From assembly GCA_947624385.1 (NCBI GenBank), contig CANQJZ010000006.1, positions 1 to 64,000 of the forward strand: 64,000 nucleotides of DNA. Reading direction: 5' to 3'. Below, piece after piece: positions 7,951 to 15,738 of the stretch. Both the position numbers and the translations under genes were made by a program. The stretch comes from an uncultured Oscillospiraceae bacterium (GTDB lineage: Bacteria > Bacillota > Clostridia > Oscillospirales > Oscillospiraceae). Numbering within the stretch: the stretch's first letter is position 1; every line of letters starts with the position of its first letter. The notes beneath the pieces were generated by a model, which did no database searches, had not been told where the DNA came from, and saw only the letters and a program-made list of their open reading frames with translations.

Positions 7951-9304
7951 CGCGCCCTTTGACACCATCGCCGCCATATCCACCGGCCAGGTGCTCTCCG
8001 CCATCGGCATCGTCCGGGTCAGCGGACCGGACGCGCTGGCCGTGACGGATAGGGTATTCACCCCCCTGCGGGGTCTGCCCATGAGCCAGAGGCCGGACCG
8101 GCGGCTCATTTTGGGAAAATTAAAGGCCCCGGACGGGGCGGTGCTGGACATATGCCTGGCCACCGTCTCACGGGGGCCGGACAGCTATACGGGGGAGGAC
8201 ACCGCGGAATTGCAGTGCCACGGCTCCCCCGTCGTGCTGCGCCAGGCGCTGGAAAGCCTCTTTGCCGCCGGGGCAAGACAGGCCAGGGCCGGGGAGTTCA
8301 CCCGCCGGGCGTTTTTGAACGGCCGCATGGACCTGACCCAGGCCGAGGCCGTCATCGACCTCATCGACGCCCAGACGCCCCAGATCGCGGAAAACGCCGC
8401 CGCCCAGCTGGACGGGGCCATCCGCAGGCACACGGACGCGGTGTACGACGACCTGGCCGCCATATGCTCCCACTACCACGCGGTGATCGACTACCCCGAC
8501 GAGGACATCGAGCCCTTCACCCTGGCCCAATACGCCGAGACGCTGGAGGCTTCTGCGGAGAAACTGGCCCGTCTGGCGGCCACGTTCCGCCGGGGCGAGG
8601 TACTGAAAAACGGCGTGCCCTGCGCCATTCTGGGCCGGCCCAACGCGGGCAAGAGCTCGCTTCTCAACGCCATTTTGGGCTACGATAGGGCCATCGTCAC
8701 CGACATCCCCGGCACCACCCGTGACACCATCGAGGAAAAGGCCGTCCTGGGCGGGACGCTCCTGCGGCTGCTGGACACGGCCGGTCTGCGCGACACGGCC
8801 GACCCGGTGGAGCGGGAGGGCGTAGCCCGCGCCAAAAGCGCGGCGGAAAATGCCCGACTGGTGCTGGCGGTGCTGGACGGCTCGGAGCCTCTGACGGCGG
8901 AGGATGAGGCCGTTCTAAACGCGGCCAAGGCCGCGCCTTATCACGTGATATTGCAAAACAAATCCGACCTGCCCGCTGTCTGGTCCATGCCCGACGCCAT
9001 CCCTATCAGCGCCCGCACCGGCGCGGGGCTGGACGCGCTGGAGGCGGCGGTGGCCGAACTTTTGAAGGAGGCGGACCCCATGCCCGTGGGCGAGACGCTG
9101 ACCAATCCCCGGCAGGCCGACGCGGTGGGCCGTGCGCTGGATTACGTGCGGGCAGCGAAAGAGGCCATGGAGGCCGGCTTTGCCCCCGACGCGGTGCTCA
9201 CCGAGGTGGAGGGCGCTCTGAGCGCGTTAGGCGAGCTCTCCGGCCGCACGGTGCGGGAGGATGTGACGAATGGGATATTTTCCCGCTTCTGCGTTGGTAA
9301 ATAA
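7943..9304 (+). CDS. mnmE: tRNA modification GTPase MnmE
   Basis: With MnmG it adds carboxymethylaminomethyl groups to U34 of certain tRNAs. The 453 residues comprise an N-terminal folate-binding domain, a helical domain, and an inserted G domain with P-loop GRPNAGKSS near residue 231, PGTTRDT, DTAGLRDT and NKSD. The C-terminus FCVGK carries the catalytic cysteine of the family. It overlaps the end of rex, an unusual partner; in many Firmicutes mnmE is next to mnmG or jag instead. Confidence 0.96.
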   Translation: MPDAPFDTIAAISTGQVLSAIGIVRVSGPDALAVTDRVFTPLRGLPMSQRPDRRLILGKLKAPDGAVLDICLATVSRGPDSYTGEDTAELQCHGSPVVLRQALESLFAAGARQARAGEFTRRAFLNGRMDLTQAEAVIDLIDAQTPQIAENAAAQLDGAIRRHTDAVYDDLAAICSHYHAVIDYPDEDIEPFTLAQYAETLEASAEKLARLAATFRRGEVLKNGVPCAILGRPNAGKSSLLNAILGYDRAIVTDIPGTTRDTIEEKAVLGGTLLRLLDTAGLRDTADPVEREGVARAKSAAENARLVLAVLDGSEPLTAEDEAVLNAAKAAPYHVILQNKSDLPAVWSMPDAIPISARTGAGLDALEAAVAELLKEADPMPVGETLTNPRQADAVGRALDYVRAAKEAMEAGFAPDAVLTEVEGALSALGELSGRTVREDVTNGIFSRFCVGK

Positions 9305-9316
9305 GCCTCGCAGAGT

Positions 9317-9379
9317 TCGCCGCCGGAGCGGCGAATAAATTGGGATATGATTTCCGGCGGCGTGTACGTCGGAAATCAT
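9317..9379. other. two stem-loops after mnmE
   Basis: TTCGCCG/CGGCGAA (9317-9335) and ATGATTTCCG/CGGAAATCAT (9347-9379) are inverted repeats in the mnmE-amt gap. Neither has a T-tract, so they may stabilise the mRNA end and are not counted as terminators. Confidence 0.4.
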
Positions 9380-9402
9380 TCTTCTCGGCCCGCAAACGTG
9401 AA

Positions 9403-9430
9403 CGCCCCCGCCTTTCGGCGGGGGCGCTTT
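9403..9430 (+). terminator. intrinsic terminator of rex-mnmE
   Basis: CGCCCCCGCC pairs with GGCGGGGGCG around a TTTC loop, then CTTT. The stem is very strong and the T-tract short. Confidence 0.6.
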
Positions 9431-9455
9431 GCGCTGCAGCGGGCTGCATCCTTCT

Positions 9456-9482
9456 CGTTTGAAAGGCTCTGCCTTTCAAACG
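9456..9482 (-). terminator. stem-loop at the 3' end of the amt gene
   Basis: CGTTTGAAAGGC and GCCTTTCAAACG pair over 12 bases around a three-base loop directly behind the amt stop codon. No T-tract follows on the minus strand, so it may be an mRNA-stabilising element as much as a terminator. Confidence 0.45.
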
Positions 9483-9483
9483 A

Positions 9484-11226
9484 CTAGTATTGCTCAATAT
9501 CCTGCAACGCGTCATACCCCTCTTCCCCGGTGCGGACCTTGACCACGTTCTCCACGTCGTAGACGAATATCTTGCCGTCGCCGATGTGGCCGGTGTAGAG
9601 CACCTTCTTGGCCGCCTCAATGACCGTGCGGACCGGGACCTTGCTGACCACGATCTCCACCTGGATGCGAGGCAGGAGCGTGATGTCCTGGACAACGCCG
9701 CGATAATACTCCGGCTTTCCCTTCTGCACGCCGCAGCCCATTACGTTGGTCACCGTCATGCCGGTGACGCCGATGTCCAGCATGGCCGCCTTCAGGGCCT
9801 CGAACTTCTCCATGTGCAGCAAAATGGTCACGTTGCTCATCTTCACCGCGCCGTCGGAGGCCACCGGCCGCGGCGAGCGGACCTGGACCGGCACCGCCTC
9901 GTCCACGCTGGCGGCGGGTACGTCGCCCGATGCAGCCCCGGCCGCCGCCACGGCGGGCATGCCCAGGGCGGGCATGAAGTCCGCGTAGGCGCTGACCAGG
10001 CCGTGCTCGGTCACGTCCAGGCCCATCAGTTCCTCCTCCGGCTTCACCCGCAGGCCGATGGTGGCCTTGATGAGCAGGAAGAACGCGGTGATGGTCACCG
10101 CCGTCCAGCCGATGACCGCGGCAATGCCCAGAAGCTGGACCCCCAGCAGGTGGGACCCGCCGCCGTAGAACAGGCCGGTCAGGGTGTCGTTGCCGGGGGC
10201 GGAGGTGGTGGCGAACAGCCCCACGGCGATGCCGCCCCAGATGCCGTTCAGGCAGTGGACCGCCACGGCGCCCACCGGGTCGTCCACCCGCAGCTTGTTG
10301 TCCAAAAACCACACGCCGAACACCACCAGCAGCCCGGACACCGCCCCGATGGCGATGGCGCCGGCGCAGTCGGTCACGTCGCAGGGGGCCGTGATGCCCA
10401 CCAGGCCCGCCAGGGACGCGTTCAGGCACATGCTCACGTCCGGCTTGCCGTACTTGAGCCAGGTGAAGATCATGCACACCGTCGTCGCCACGGCGGGCGC
10501 CACGGTGGTGGTCAGAAACACGCTGCCAAGTTGTTCCACGCTGGTGCATGCCGCGCCGTTGAAGCCGTACCAGCCCAGCCACAGGATGAACACGCCCAGC
10601 TCGCCAAGAGGGATGTTGTGGCCGGGGAAGGCGTTGACCTTCGTGACCTTGCCGCTGGCGTCCCGGGTGAACTTGCCGATGCGCGGTCCCACCAGGGCCG
10701 CGCCGATGAACGCGCACACGCCGCCCACCATGTGGATGGCCACGGACCCGGCGAAATCGTGAAAGCCAAGCTGGCTCAGCCACCCGCCGCCCCAGATCCA
10801 GTGGGCCTCGATGGGGTATATCAGCGCCGAGATCACCCCGGAGTAGATGCAGTAGGACAAAAACTTCGTCCGCTCCGCCATGGCCCCGGACACTATCGTG
10901 GCCGTGGTGGCGCAGAAAACCAGGTTGAACACAAAGTTGGACCAGTCAAAGCTTTCGTAGGCCGTGAAGATGTCGAACCCCGGCTTGCCGATGAAGCCCA
11001 GCACGTCTTCCCCCAGCAGCAGACTGAAGCCGATCAGAATGAACACGCAGGTGCCGATGCAGAAGTCCATCAGGTTCTTCATCAGGATGTTGCCCGCGTT
11101 CTTTGCCCTGGCAAAGCCGCTCTCCACCATGGCAAAGCCCGCCTGCATCCAGAACACCAGCGCCGCGCCGATCAGAAACCACACGGCAAATATCTCACCG
11201 GACACGCTCTCCAGTATTGCTTCCAT
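9484..11226 (-). CDS. ammonium transporter fused to a P-II regulator (Amt-GlnK)
   Basis: 580 residues. Residues 1 to about 410 form an Amt/Rh channel (MVESGFARAKNAGNILMKN, WIWGGGWLSQLG, GAVAVHCLNGIWGG with the pore histidine). After a linker of alanine, glycine and proline there is a complete GlnK/GlnB domain from about residue 465: MSNVTILLHMEKFEALKAAM, T-loop KGKPEYYRGVV with the usual tyrosine, and GHIGDGKIFVYDVENVVKVR at the B/C loops. Normally GlnK is a separate soluble plug; here plug and channel are one chain. GAGGAGG precedes the ATG at 11226, whereas the frame upstream of it is arginine-rich non-family sequence across the leader hairpin. Confidence 0.93.
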   Translation of the reverse strand: MEAILESVSGEIFAVWFLIGAALVFWMQAGFAMVESGFARAKNAGNILMKNLMDFCIGTCVFILIGFSLLLGEDVLGFIGKPGFDIFTAYESFDWSNFVFNLVFCATTATIVSGAMAERTKFLSYCIYSGVISALIYPIEAHWIWGGGWLSQLGFHDFAGSVAIHMVGGVCAFIGAALVGPRIGKFTRDASGKVTKVNAFPGHNIPLGELGVFILWLGWYGFNGAACTSVEQLGSVFLTTTVAPAVATTVCMIFTWLKYGKPDVSMCLNASLAGLVGITAPCDVTDCAGAIAIGAVSGLLVVFGVWFLDNKLRVDDPVGAVAVHCLNGIWGGIAVGLFATTSAPGNDTLTGLFYGGGSHLLGVQLLGIAAVIGWTAVTITAFFLLIKATIGLRVKPEEELMGLDVTEHGLVSAYADFMPALGMPAVAAAGAASGDVPAASVDEAVPVQVRSPRPVASDGAVKMSNVTILLHMEKFEALKAAMLDIGVTGMTVTNVMGCGVQKGKPEYYRGVVQDITLLPRIQVEIVVSKVPVRTVIEAAKKVLYTGHIGDGKIFVYDVENVVKVRTGEEGYDALQDIEQY

Positions 11227-11250
11227 TTTTTCTTTTCCTCCTCTTCCCGG

Positions 11251-11306
11251 AAAACTTAAAAAACGGCGAGGACGCCCCGACTGCCTGTCGCGACGTCCTT
11301 GCCGTT
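11251..11306 (-). terminator. terminator-like hairpin in the amt leader
   Basis: On the minus strand AACGGCAAGGACG pairs with CGTCCTCGCCGTT (one G-U or mismatch step) around a loop of about 19 bases and is followed by TTTTAAGTTTT. It lies between the promoter and the amt ribosome site, so transcription must pass it before reaching the gene; this is the layout of an attenuator. Confidence 0.6.
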
Positions 11307-11317
11307 TCATTGTGTGC

Positions 11318-11346
11318 ATGATAAACCCGCGCCGTGCTCTTGTCAA
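11318..11346 (-). promoter_or_regulatory. promoter of the amt-glnK fusion gene
   Basis: TTGACA and TATCAT are separated by 17 bases on the minus strand, a near-consensus vegetative promoter. A dyad GGATTTG/CAAATCC at 11372-11395 lies just upstream and could bind an activator or repressor. The 346-base gap between amt and the next gene otherwise holds only the divergent promoter at 11489-11517. Confidence 0.7.
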
Positions 11347-11488
11347 GGCAAACTGCCTAAATTCAGGGTCCGGATTTGCACATTTTGTCAAATCCTCCTG
11401 TCTTTCGGCCCGAAAGTGCCCCCTGTTTTATCACATTTTGCTATGTTACTTATAAGATTTATTTATGTCTCCTGGTGCATATCGGCGC

Positions 11489-11517
11489 TTGACTGGCAAA
11501 AGCGAATATGATACGAT
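11489..11517 (+). promoter_or_regulatory. promoter of the TPR lipoprotein gene
   Basis: TTGACT, 17 bases, TACGAT, about 55 bases upstream of the lipoprotein ATG. Confidence 0.55.
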
Positions 11518-11572
11518 TGACCGCGGAATATTTGGAAAGCCGTCGGGCGCTCCCGCGGCGAAAGGAGGACCT

Positions 11573-13252
11573 ATGCGAAGAGTTCTGGCGCTGTCTGTGG
11601 CGCTTTGTCTGGCGCTGGGACTCACCGGCTGCAGTCAGGCGGCGGGCGCGTCCGAAGCCACCGAGCCGCCGGCCTTTTCGGACGCCGCAGACCAGGCCGC
11701 CCAGCAGGGCGACTGGACCGCCGCCGTGGACGCCTGGTCCCAGGCCATCGCCGCGGACCGGGACCGGGCCGACGCCTATATGGGCCGGGCGAAAGCCTAT
11801 CTCTCCCTGGCCGAGACCGAGCAGGACCAACCCGGACCGGACCTGGCCGCGCTGGCGCGGCAGGACTTCGCCCGCGCCCTGGCGCTGGACCCCGACCTGG
11901 GCGATGAGATCTACGACACATACGCCGCCCTGGCTGACGCGGCGCTGGCCGACGGCGACACCGATCGGGCCCTGCTGGACATGCAGGCGGCCATGGCCGC
12001 CGCGCCGGATGAGGCGGACGCGTTTGCGGACCAGGCCAGGGCCATCACCGACGAGATGCTGCCCGGCTCGGTCTGGTACATGGACGCGCCGGACAGCCGG
12101 TATTATGAGCTGTTCGCCGACGGGTCCGGCCGGGTGCTGGACGCGGTGAAGATGGAACCGGCCGGGACCCTCGAATGGGAAAACGGTGGCTTTGACCTGA
12201 CGCTCACCATGGACGGCGAGAGCGTCCAATGGGCCTACGCGCCGGACAAGGCGAGCTATTACACGACCGTGTCCTCCCCGGAGGGGGACGAGGTGGCCCT
12301 CCGGGTGGGCAGGACCAGCCCGCGGGACATGTACGCCCGCTGGCAGGCGGATATTCTGGCCCGGCGGGCCGAGGGCCTGCGGGACGACACGCCGGAGGAC
12401 GAAAAAGCGGCCGTATACGGCGAGCTGTGCGACCGGGAGCAGGCGCTGCTGGACGCTTTGGCCGATACGCTGGCAGTCGATACCGCCGCACCGGAGTTGG
12501 AGGACGGGACCGGGGCGCAGGAGATCTTCGACGCCCTGCGCCAGACGGTCAACCGCCTTCTTTTGCAGCTTCCAAAGGACGAAAGCGCCGCCGCCTCGGC
12601 CCTGGGCGAGCTCTTCCCCATCGGGGACGAGGCGCTGCTGGACTATTTGCGTCTGGCCGTGGACTGGTCATTGCGGGCCGGGGAGCTGACCGTACCCGAA
12701 AACAGCCCGTCGCCGGCGGCGTGGGATAGCCTGGAGGACGTGGACCACTATTTTGCGGACGGACGGCTCTGGCTGCTGCTGGACGGGTATACCCGGGAGC
12801 GGGACGACGCCCTGACGCCGGAGAGCCACGGCCTTTACCCGCTGCAAACGCCCCTCACCTGCTGGGACGACTGCACGGTGGAGGGCCCCGCCCTGCTGGC
12901 CCGTCTGCGGGACAGCCGCTGGCTGGGCCTGTGGGAGCAGGAAAACGGGACGTTCTTCCTGGACCTGACCCTGGCCAAAAGCGGCAATTGCTCCGCCGTG
13001 GGCGGGCGCTACCCCGGTCCTGTCACGGGCTCGCAGCGCGGCGGCTACGCCTTGGACGGCCGGGAGCTGACGCTGGACCTGGCCGCCGAGGGCTACCTGC
13101 CGGGGACATACGGGTACGAGGTGTACCTCATGGGCGAGAGCCTGTACTGCACGCTCCTGACCGACGGCATCGTGTACGGCCAGACCGCCGGGGACCGCTA
13201 TTTGTTCTGCGGCGGCGGCTTTGCGCGGGATGCCCGGACAGGCATCGGCTGA
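11573..13252 (+). CDS. lipoprotein with TPR-like N-terminal region
   Basis: 559 residues exported as a lipoprotein: signal MRRVLALSVALCLALGLTGC with a lipobox ending at Cys20. Residues about 35-165 form three or four tetratricopeptide-like helix pairs (QGDWTAAVDAWSQAIAADRD, then ADAYMGRAKAYLSLAE). The remainder is acidic, rich in D, E and L, of no recognised family, with a beta-rich end containing LGLWEQENGTFFLDLTLAKS. AAAGGAGG sits before the ATG at 11573; the longer open frame upstream lacks a signal peptide. The SH3-type gene begins ten bases after the stop, so both are probably co-expressed. The function is unknown; a surface scaffold or ligand binder is inferred. Confidence 0.75.
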   Translation: MRRVLALSVALCLALGLTGCSQAAGASEATEPPAFSDAADQAAQQGDWTAAVDAWSQAIAADRDRADAYMGRAKAYLSLAETEQDQPGPDLAALARQDFARALALDPDLGDEIYDTYAALADAALADGDTDRALLDMQAAMAAAPDEADAFADQARAITDEMLPGSVWYMDAPDSRYYELFADGSGRVLDAVKMEPAGTLEWENGGFDLTLTMDGESVQWAYAPDKASYYTTVSSPEGDEVALRVGRTSPRDMYARWQADILARRAEGLRDDTPEDEKAAVYGELCDREQALLDALADTLAVDTAAPELEDGTGAQEIFDALRQTVNRLLLQLPKDESAAASALGELFPIGDEALLDYLRLAVDWSLRAGELTVPENSPSPAAWDSLEDVDHYFADGRLWLLLDGYTRERDDALTPESHGLYPLQTPLTCWDDCTVEGPALLARLRDSRWLGLWEQENGTFFLDLTLAKSGNCSAVGGRYPGPVTGSQRGGYALDGRELTLDLAAEGYLPGTYGYEVYLMGESLYCTLLTDGIVYGQTAGDRYLFCGGGFARDARTGIG

Positions 13253-13262
13253 GGTCGGCGCT

Positions 13263-14363
13263 ATGACGGAAACGACGGAAAAACGAAAAACCTCCCAAAA
13301 GCGCCTGGCGGTCGCGCTGGTGCTGCTCGCGGCGCTGGCGCTGGCAGGGCTGGCGTATTACCTCACGGCCCCGGCGGCCCTGAGCGACGCAGACGCGCTG
13401 GACATGCTGCCCCAGGGCGCGGTGATACTGACCCGGCGCACTTATCACGCGGGCCGCGAGGAGGACATCGAGTACCGCTATACCGAGCGGCACAAATACT
13501 GCCTGGTGGAGCGTACCGAGCGGCTCACGCTCCGCTACGCAAAGGGCGAATGGGCCCCGATTGAATCGCCGGCCGCGCTGGGCGCGACGGAGGACTGGTC
13601 GGCCCTGGCGGGGTACTGGACGGAGCGGACCGAGGGCCCGGAGGCGTGGGCCGTGAGCGTATACGTGAGCGGCTTTGCCTCCGGCACACTGACCGGCCAG
13701 GTGTCCTATCAGGACGCGGCCGGCGCGTGGGAGGGCCAGGCGTCGGAGGCCTTCGCCCCGGCTGAGACGGTGGGCGGCGACGGGCTGATGCTGCTGTCCG
13801 GCCTGGGCTTTTTCCGGCATTGCAGCCTTCTGGCGGACCGGGACAGCGGCCTTTATTTCAACAACGCCGAAACGCCCATGGAGCGGGCCGACAGGCCTGC
13901 GGCGCTGCCCGCCGGGACCGACGAGGCGCTGCTGGAAAGGGTGCGTGCGGACGGAGAAAAGACCTGGCTGGCCGCGGCGGTCCCCCTGGACGTGTACGCC
14001 GCGCCCGAGATGGACGGCGAGATACTTGGTACGGCGGACGTGGGCGCGGTGCTGGCCTACACCGGCCAGCTTTCGGAGGACGGTCCGGTCCAGGTGCTCT
14101 ATGAAGGGGCGGTGGGCTACGTGTCCGGCGGCGGCGCGCTGGCGCTGACGGAGGAACTGGGCGTGGCCACCGCCATCGCCGAGGTACACGTCCGCTCCGG
14201 CCCGGACCAGGAGACCGACGCCCTGGGCGTGCTGGCCGCCGGCGACCGGCTCGTCTGCACCGGCCAGGTGGACGGCTGGGTCCGGGTCCTCTATCAGGGC
14301 CGGCGGGAGGCATACGTGGCCGGGGAATATTTGACGACCGAACCCCTGACCGCCCCGGAATGA
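13263..14363 (+). CDS. membrane-anchored protein with bacterial SH3 domains
   Basis: 366 residues with one N-terminal hydrophobic helix at about residues 15-37 (VALVLLAALALAGLAYYL), hence type II anchored with the bulk outside. The C-terminal 125 residues hold two SH3b-like units: VYAAPEMDGEILGTADVGAV with GPVQVLYEGAVGYVSGG, and VHVRSGPDQETDALGVLAAG with GWVRVLYQGRREAYVAGEYL. Such domains usually bind peptidoglycan or other wall components. The middle region is unassigned. The ATG at 13263 is chosen because it begins at the anchor; the frame upstream overlaps the preceding lipoprotein. Confidence 0.8.
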   Translation: MTETTEKRKTSQKRLAVALVLLAALALAGLAYYLTAPAALSDADALDMLPQGAVILTRRTYHAGREEDIEYRYTERHKYCLVERTERLTLRYAKGEWAPIESPAALGATEDWSALAGYWTERTEGPEAWAVSVYVSGFASGTLTGQVSYQDAAGAWEGQASEAFAPAETVGGDGLMLLSGLGFFRHCSLLADRDSGLYFNNAETPMERADRPAALPAGTDEALLERVRADGEKTWLAAAVPLDVYAAPEMDGEILGTADVGAVLAYTGQLSEDGPVQVLYEGAVGYVSGGGALALTEELGVATAIAEVHVRSGPDQETDALGVLAAGDRLVCTGQVDGWVRVLYQGRREAYVAGEYLTTEPLTAPE

Positions 14364-14374
14364 GAATGTGAAAA

Positions 14375-14408
14375 CCCCCGGCGCGAAAGCGCCGGGGGCT
14401 CATTTTGC
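14375..14408. terminator. bidirectional intrinsic terminator
   Basis: CCCCCGGCGC pairs with GCGCCGGGGG around GAAA; CTCATTTT follows on the plus strand and TTTT on the minus strand. It serves both the SH3-protein operon and the convergent ATP-grasp gene. Confidence 0.8.
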
Positions 14409-14415
14409 CAAATCC

Positions 14416-15606
14416 TTATTTTTCCTCAAAAGCATCCCGCAGGAAGTCGAACACGGCGTCCTCTGTGTCGAAGCAGCATATCGCCGCCTGGTTGCCCATG
14501 GCGCCGGACAGGGCGTCCGGCATGCGGGTGAAGAGCCGGCCGTTGTCGGCATATTTGGCCTGCAGCGCGGGCATGTCCAGCACATAGTCGCACTCGTCCC
14601 GCCGACCGGCGTACACGCAGTAGCTCTTCGGCCCGTCGTACACGTGCCGTGCCTCGTCGAAGGCCACCATGTCCGCCCAGAGCTGGTACACGTCCACGCT
14701 CTGGCTGAAGTTGAGCATGTCCGGCGTGAAGCCCCCCGCCGGGCGCATGTTCACTTCCAGCGCCACGATGTCGCCTTTTTTGCCCAGACCGGCTTTGTCC
14801 TCGGTCAGGCGGAAAAATTCCAGATGGAAGAACCGGCCGGCGGCCCCAAAAACCTGCAGCGTGGCCCGGCCGGCGGCCTCGACCTCGGGCGGGATATGCT
14901 TGTCCACGTAATAGGAGCAGGGCTTGCGCTCGTTGACCATGTCCATGATGGAGGTGGGCGAGATGTGGCTGGCGGCAAAGAGGACTTCGCCTTTGCTGTT
15001 GCATATGCCGTCGTAGGTGGTGACCGCGCCGGGCACGTATTCCTCCATGACATAGGGCGTCTGGGGCGGCATGGCGAAAAACGCGGCCAGGTCGGCGTCG
15101 TTTTGCAGCTTATAGGTGGCCGTGGCGCCCACGCCGCTGTCCGGCTTGACGATCACGGGCCAGCCCACCTTGGCGATGAACCGTTTCGCCGCGGCCAGGT
15201 CCTTCACCGGGGCAAAGCGGGCAGCGGGTACGCCGGCCTTTTGGTAGTACTTTTTCATCAGGGACTTGCTCTTGTACTTTTCGATCTGGTCGCTTTTGAG
15301 CCCCGTTGTCACGTTGAACTCCGTGCGCAGACGGGCGTCCTGCTCCAGCCAGTACTCGTTGTTGCTCTCGATCCAGTCGATCTTGCCGTACCGGAACGAG
15401 AAATAGGCCACGGCTCGGAACACCTGGTCATAATTTTCCAGGCTGTCCACCTTGTAATACTCGGTCAGCGCCTGGCGCAGTTCAGGCTTCAGCTCGTCGT
15501 AGGGCGCGTCGCCCACGCCCAGGACCGTGACGCCGTTTCCGGCCAGGCAGGCACAGAAGTGCCAGTAGCTCTCCGGGAAATTGGGGGAGATAAAGACAAA
15601 ATTCAT
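14416..15606 (-). CDS. ATP-grasp domain-containing protein
   Basis: 396 residues, cytoplasmic. The N-terminus (MNFVFISPNFPESYWHF) is a pre-ATP-grasp fold, followed by the ATP-binding elements KVGWPVIVKPDSGVGATATY near residue 140 and YVMEEYVPGAV, and by ALEVNMRPAGGFTPDML with the Glu/Asn pair that binds magnesium. This is the layout of carboxylate-amine ligases related to carbamoyl-phosphate synthase and biotin carboxylase. The substrate cannot be told from sequence, and neighbouring genes do not indicate a pathway: it stands alone with its own promoter. AAGGAGGGAT lies upstream of the ATG. Confidence 0.85.
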   Translation of the reverse strand: MNFVFISPNFPESYWHFCACLAGNGVTVLGVGDAPYDELKPELRQALTEYYKVDSLENYDQVFRAVAYFSFRYGKIDWIESNNEYWLEQDARLRTEFNVTTGLKSDQIEKYKSKSLMKKYYQKAGVPAARFAPVKDLAAAKRFIAKVGWPVIVKPDSGVGATATYKLQNDADLAAFFAMPPQTPYVMEEYVPGAVTTYDGICNSKGEVLFAASHISPTSIMDMVNERKPCSYYVDKHIPPEVEAAGRATLQVFGAAGRFFHLEFFRLTEDKAGLGKKGDIVALEVNMRPAGGFTPDMLNFSQSVDVYQLWADMVAFDEARHVYDGPKSYCVYAGRRDECDYVLDMPALQAKYADNGRLFTRMPDALSGAMGNQAAICCFDTEDAVFDFLRDAFEEK

Positions 15607-15629
15607 GGCGATCCCTCCTTGTTCGCTTT

Positions 15630-15659
15630 ATCATACACTTTAAATGGGTAAAATGTCAA
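15630..15659 (-). promoter_or_regulatory. promoter of the ATP-grasp gene
   Basis: TTGACA and TATGAT spaced by 18 bases on the minus strand, about 25 bases before the start codon. Confidence 0.65.
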
Positions 15660-15738
15660 TCCCGTCGGCATGGGTCCGGGAACTTTTTTGCAAAATGCCG
15701 GTCATATGGGGCAGAATAACCGGAAAGAGGTGTTTTGC

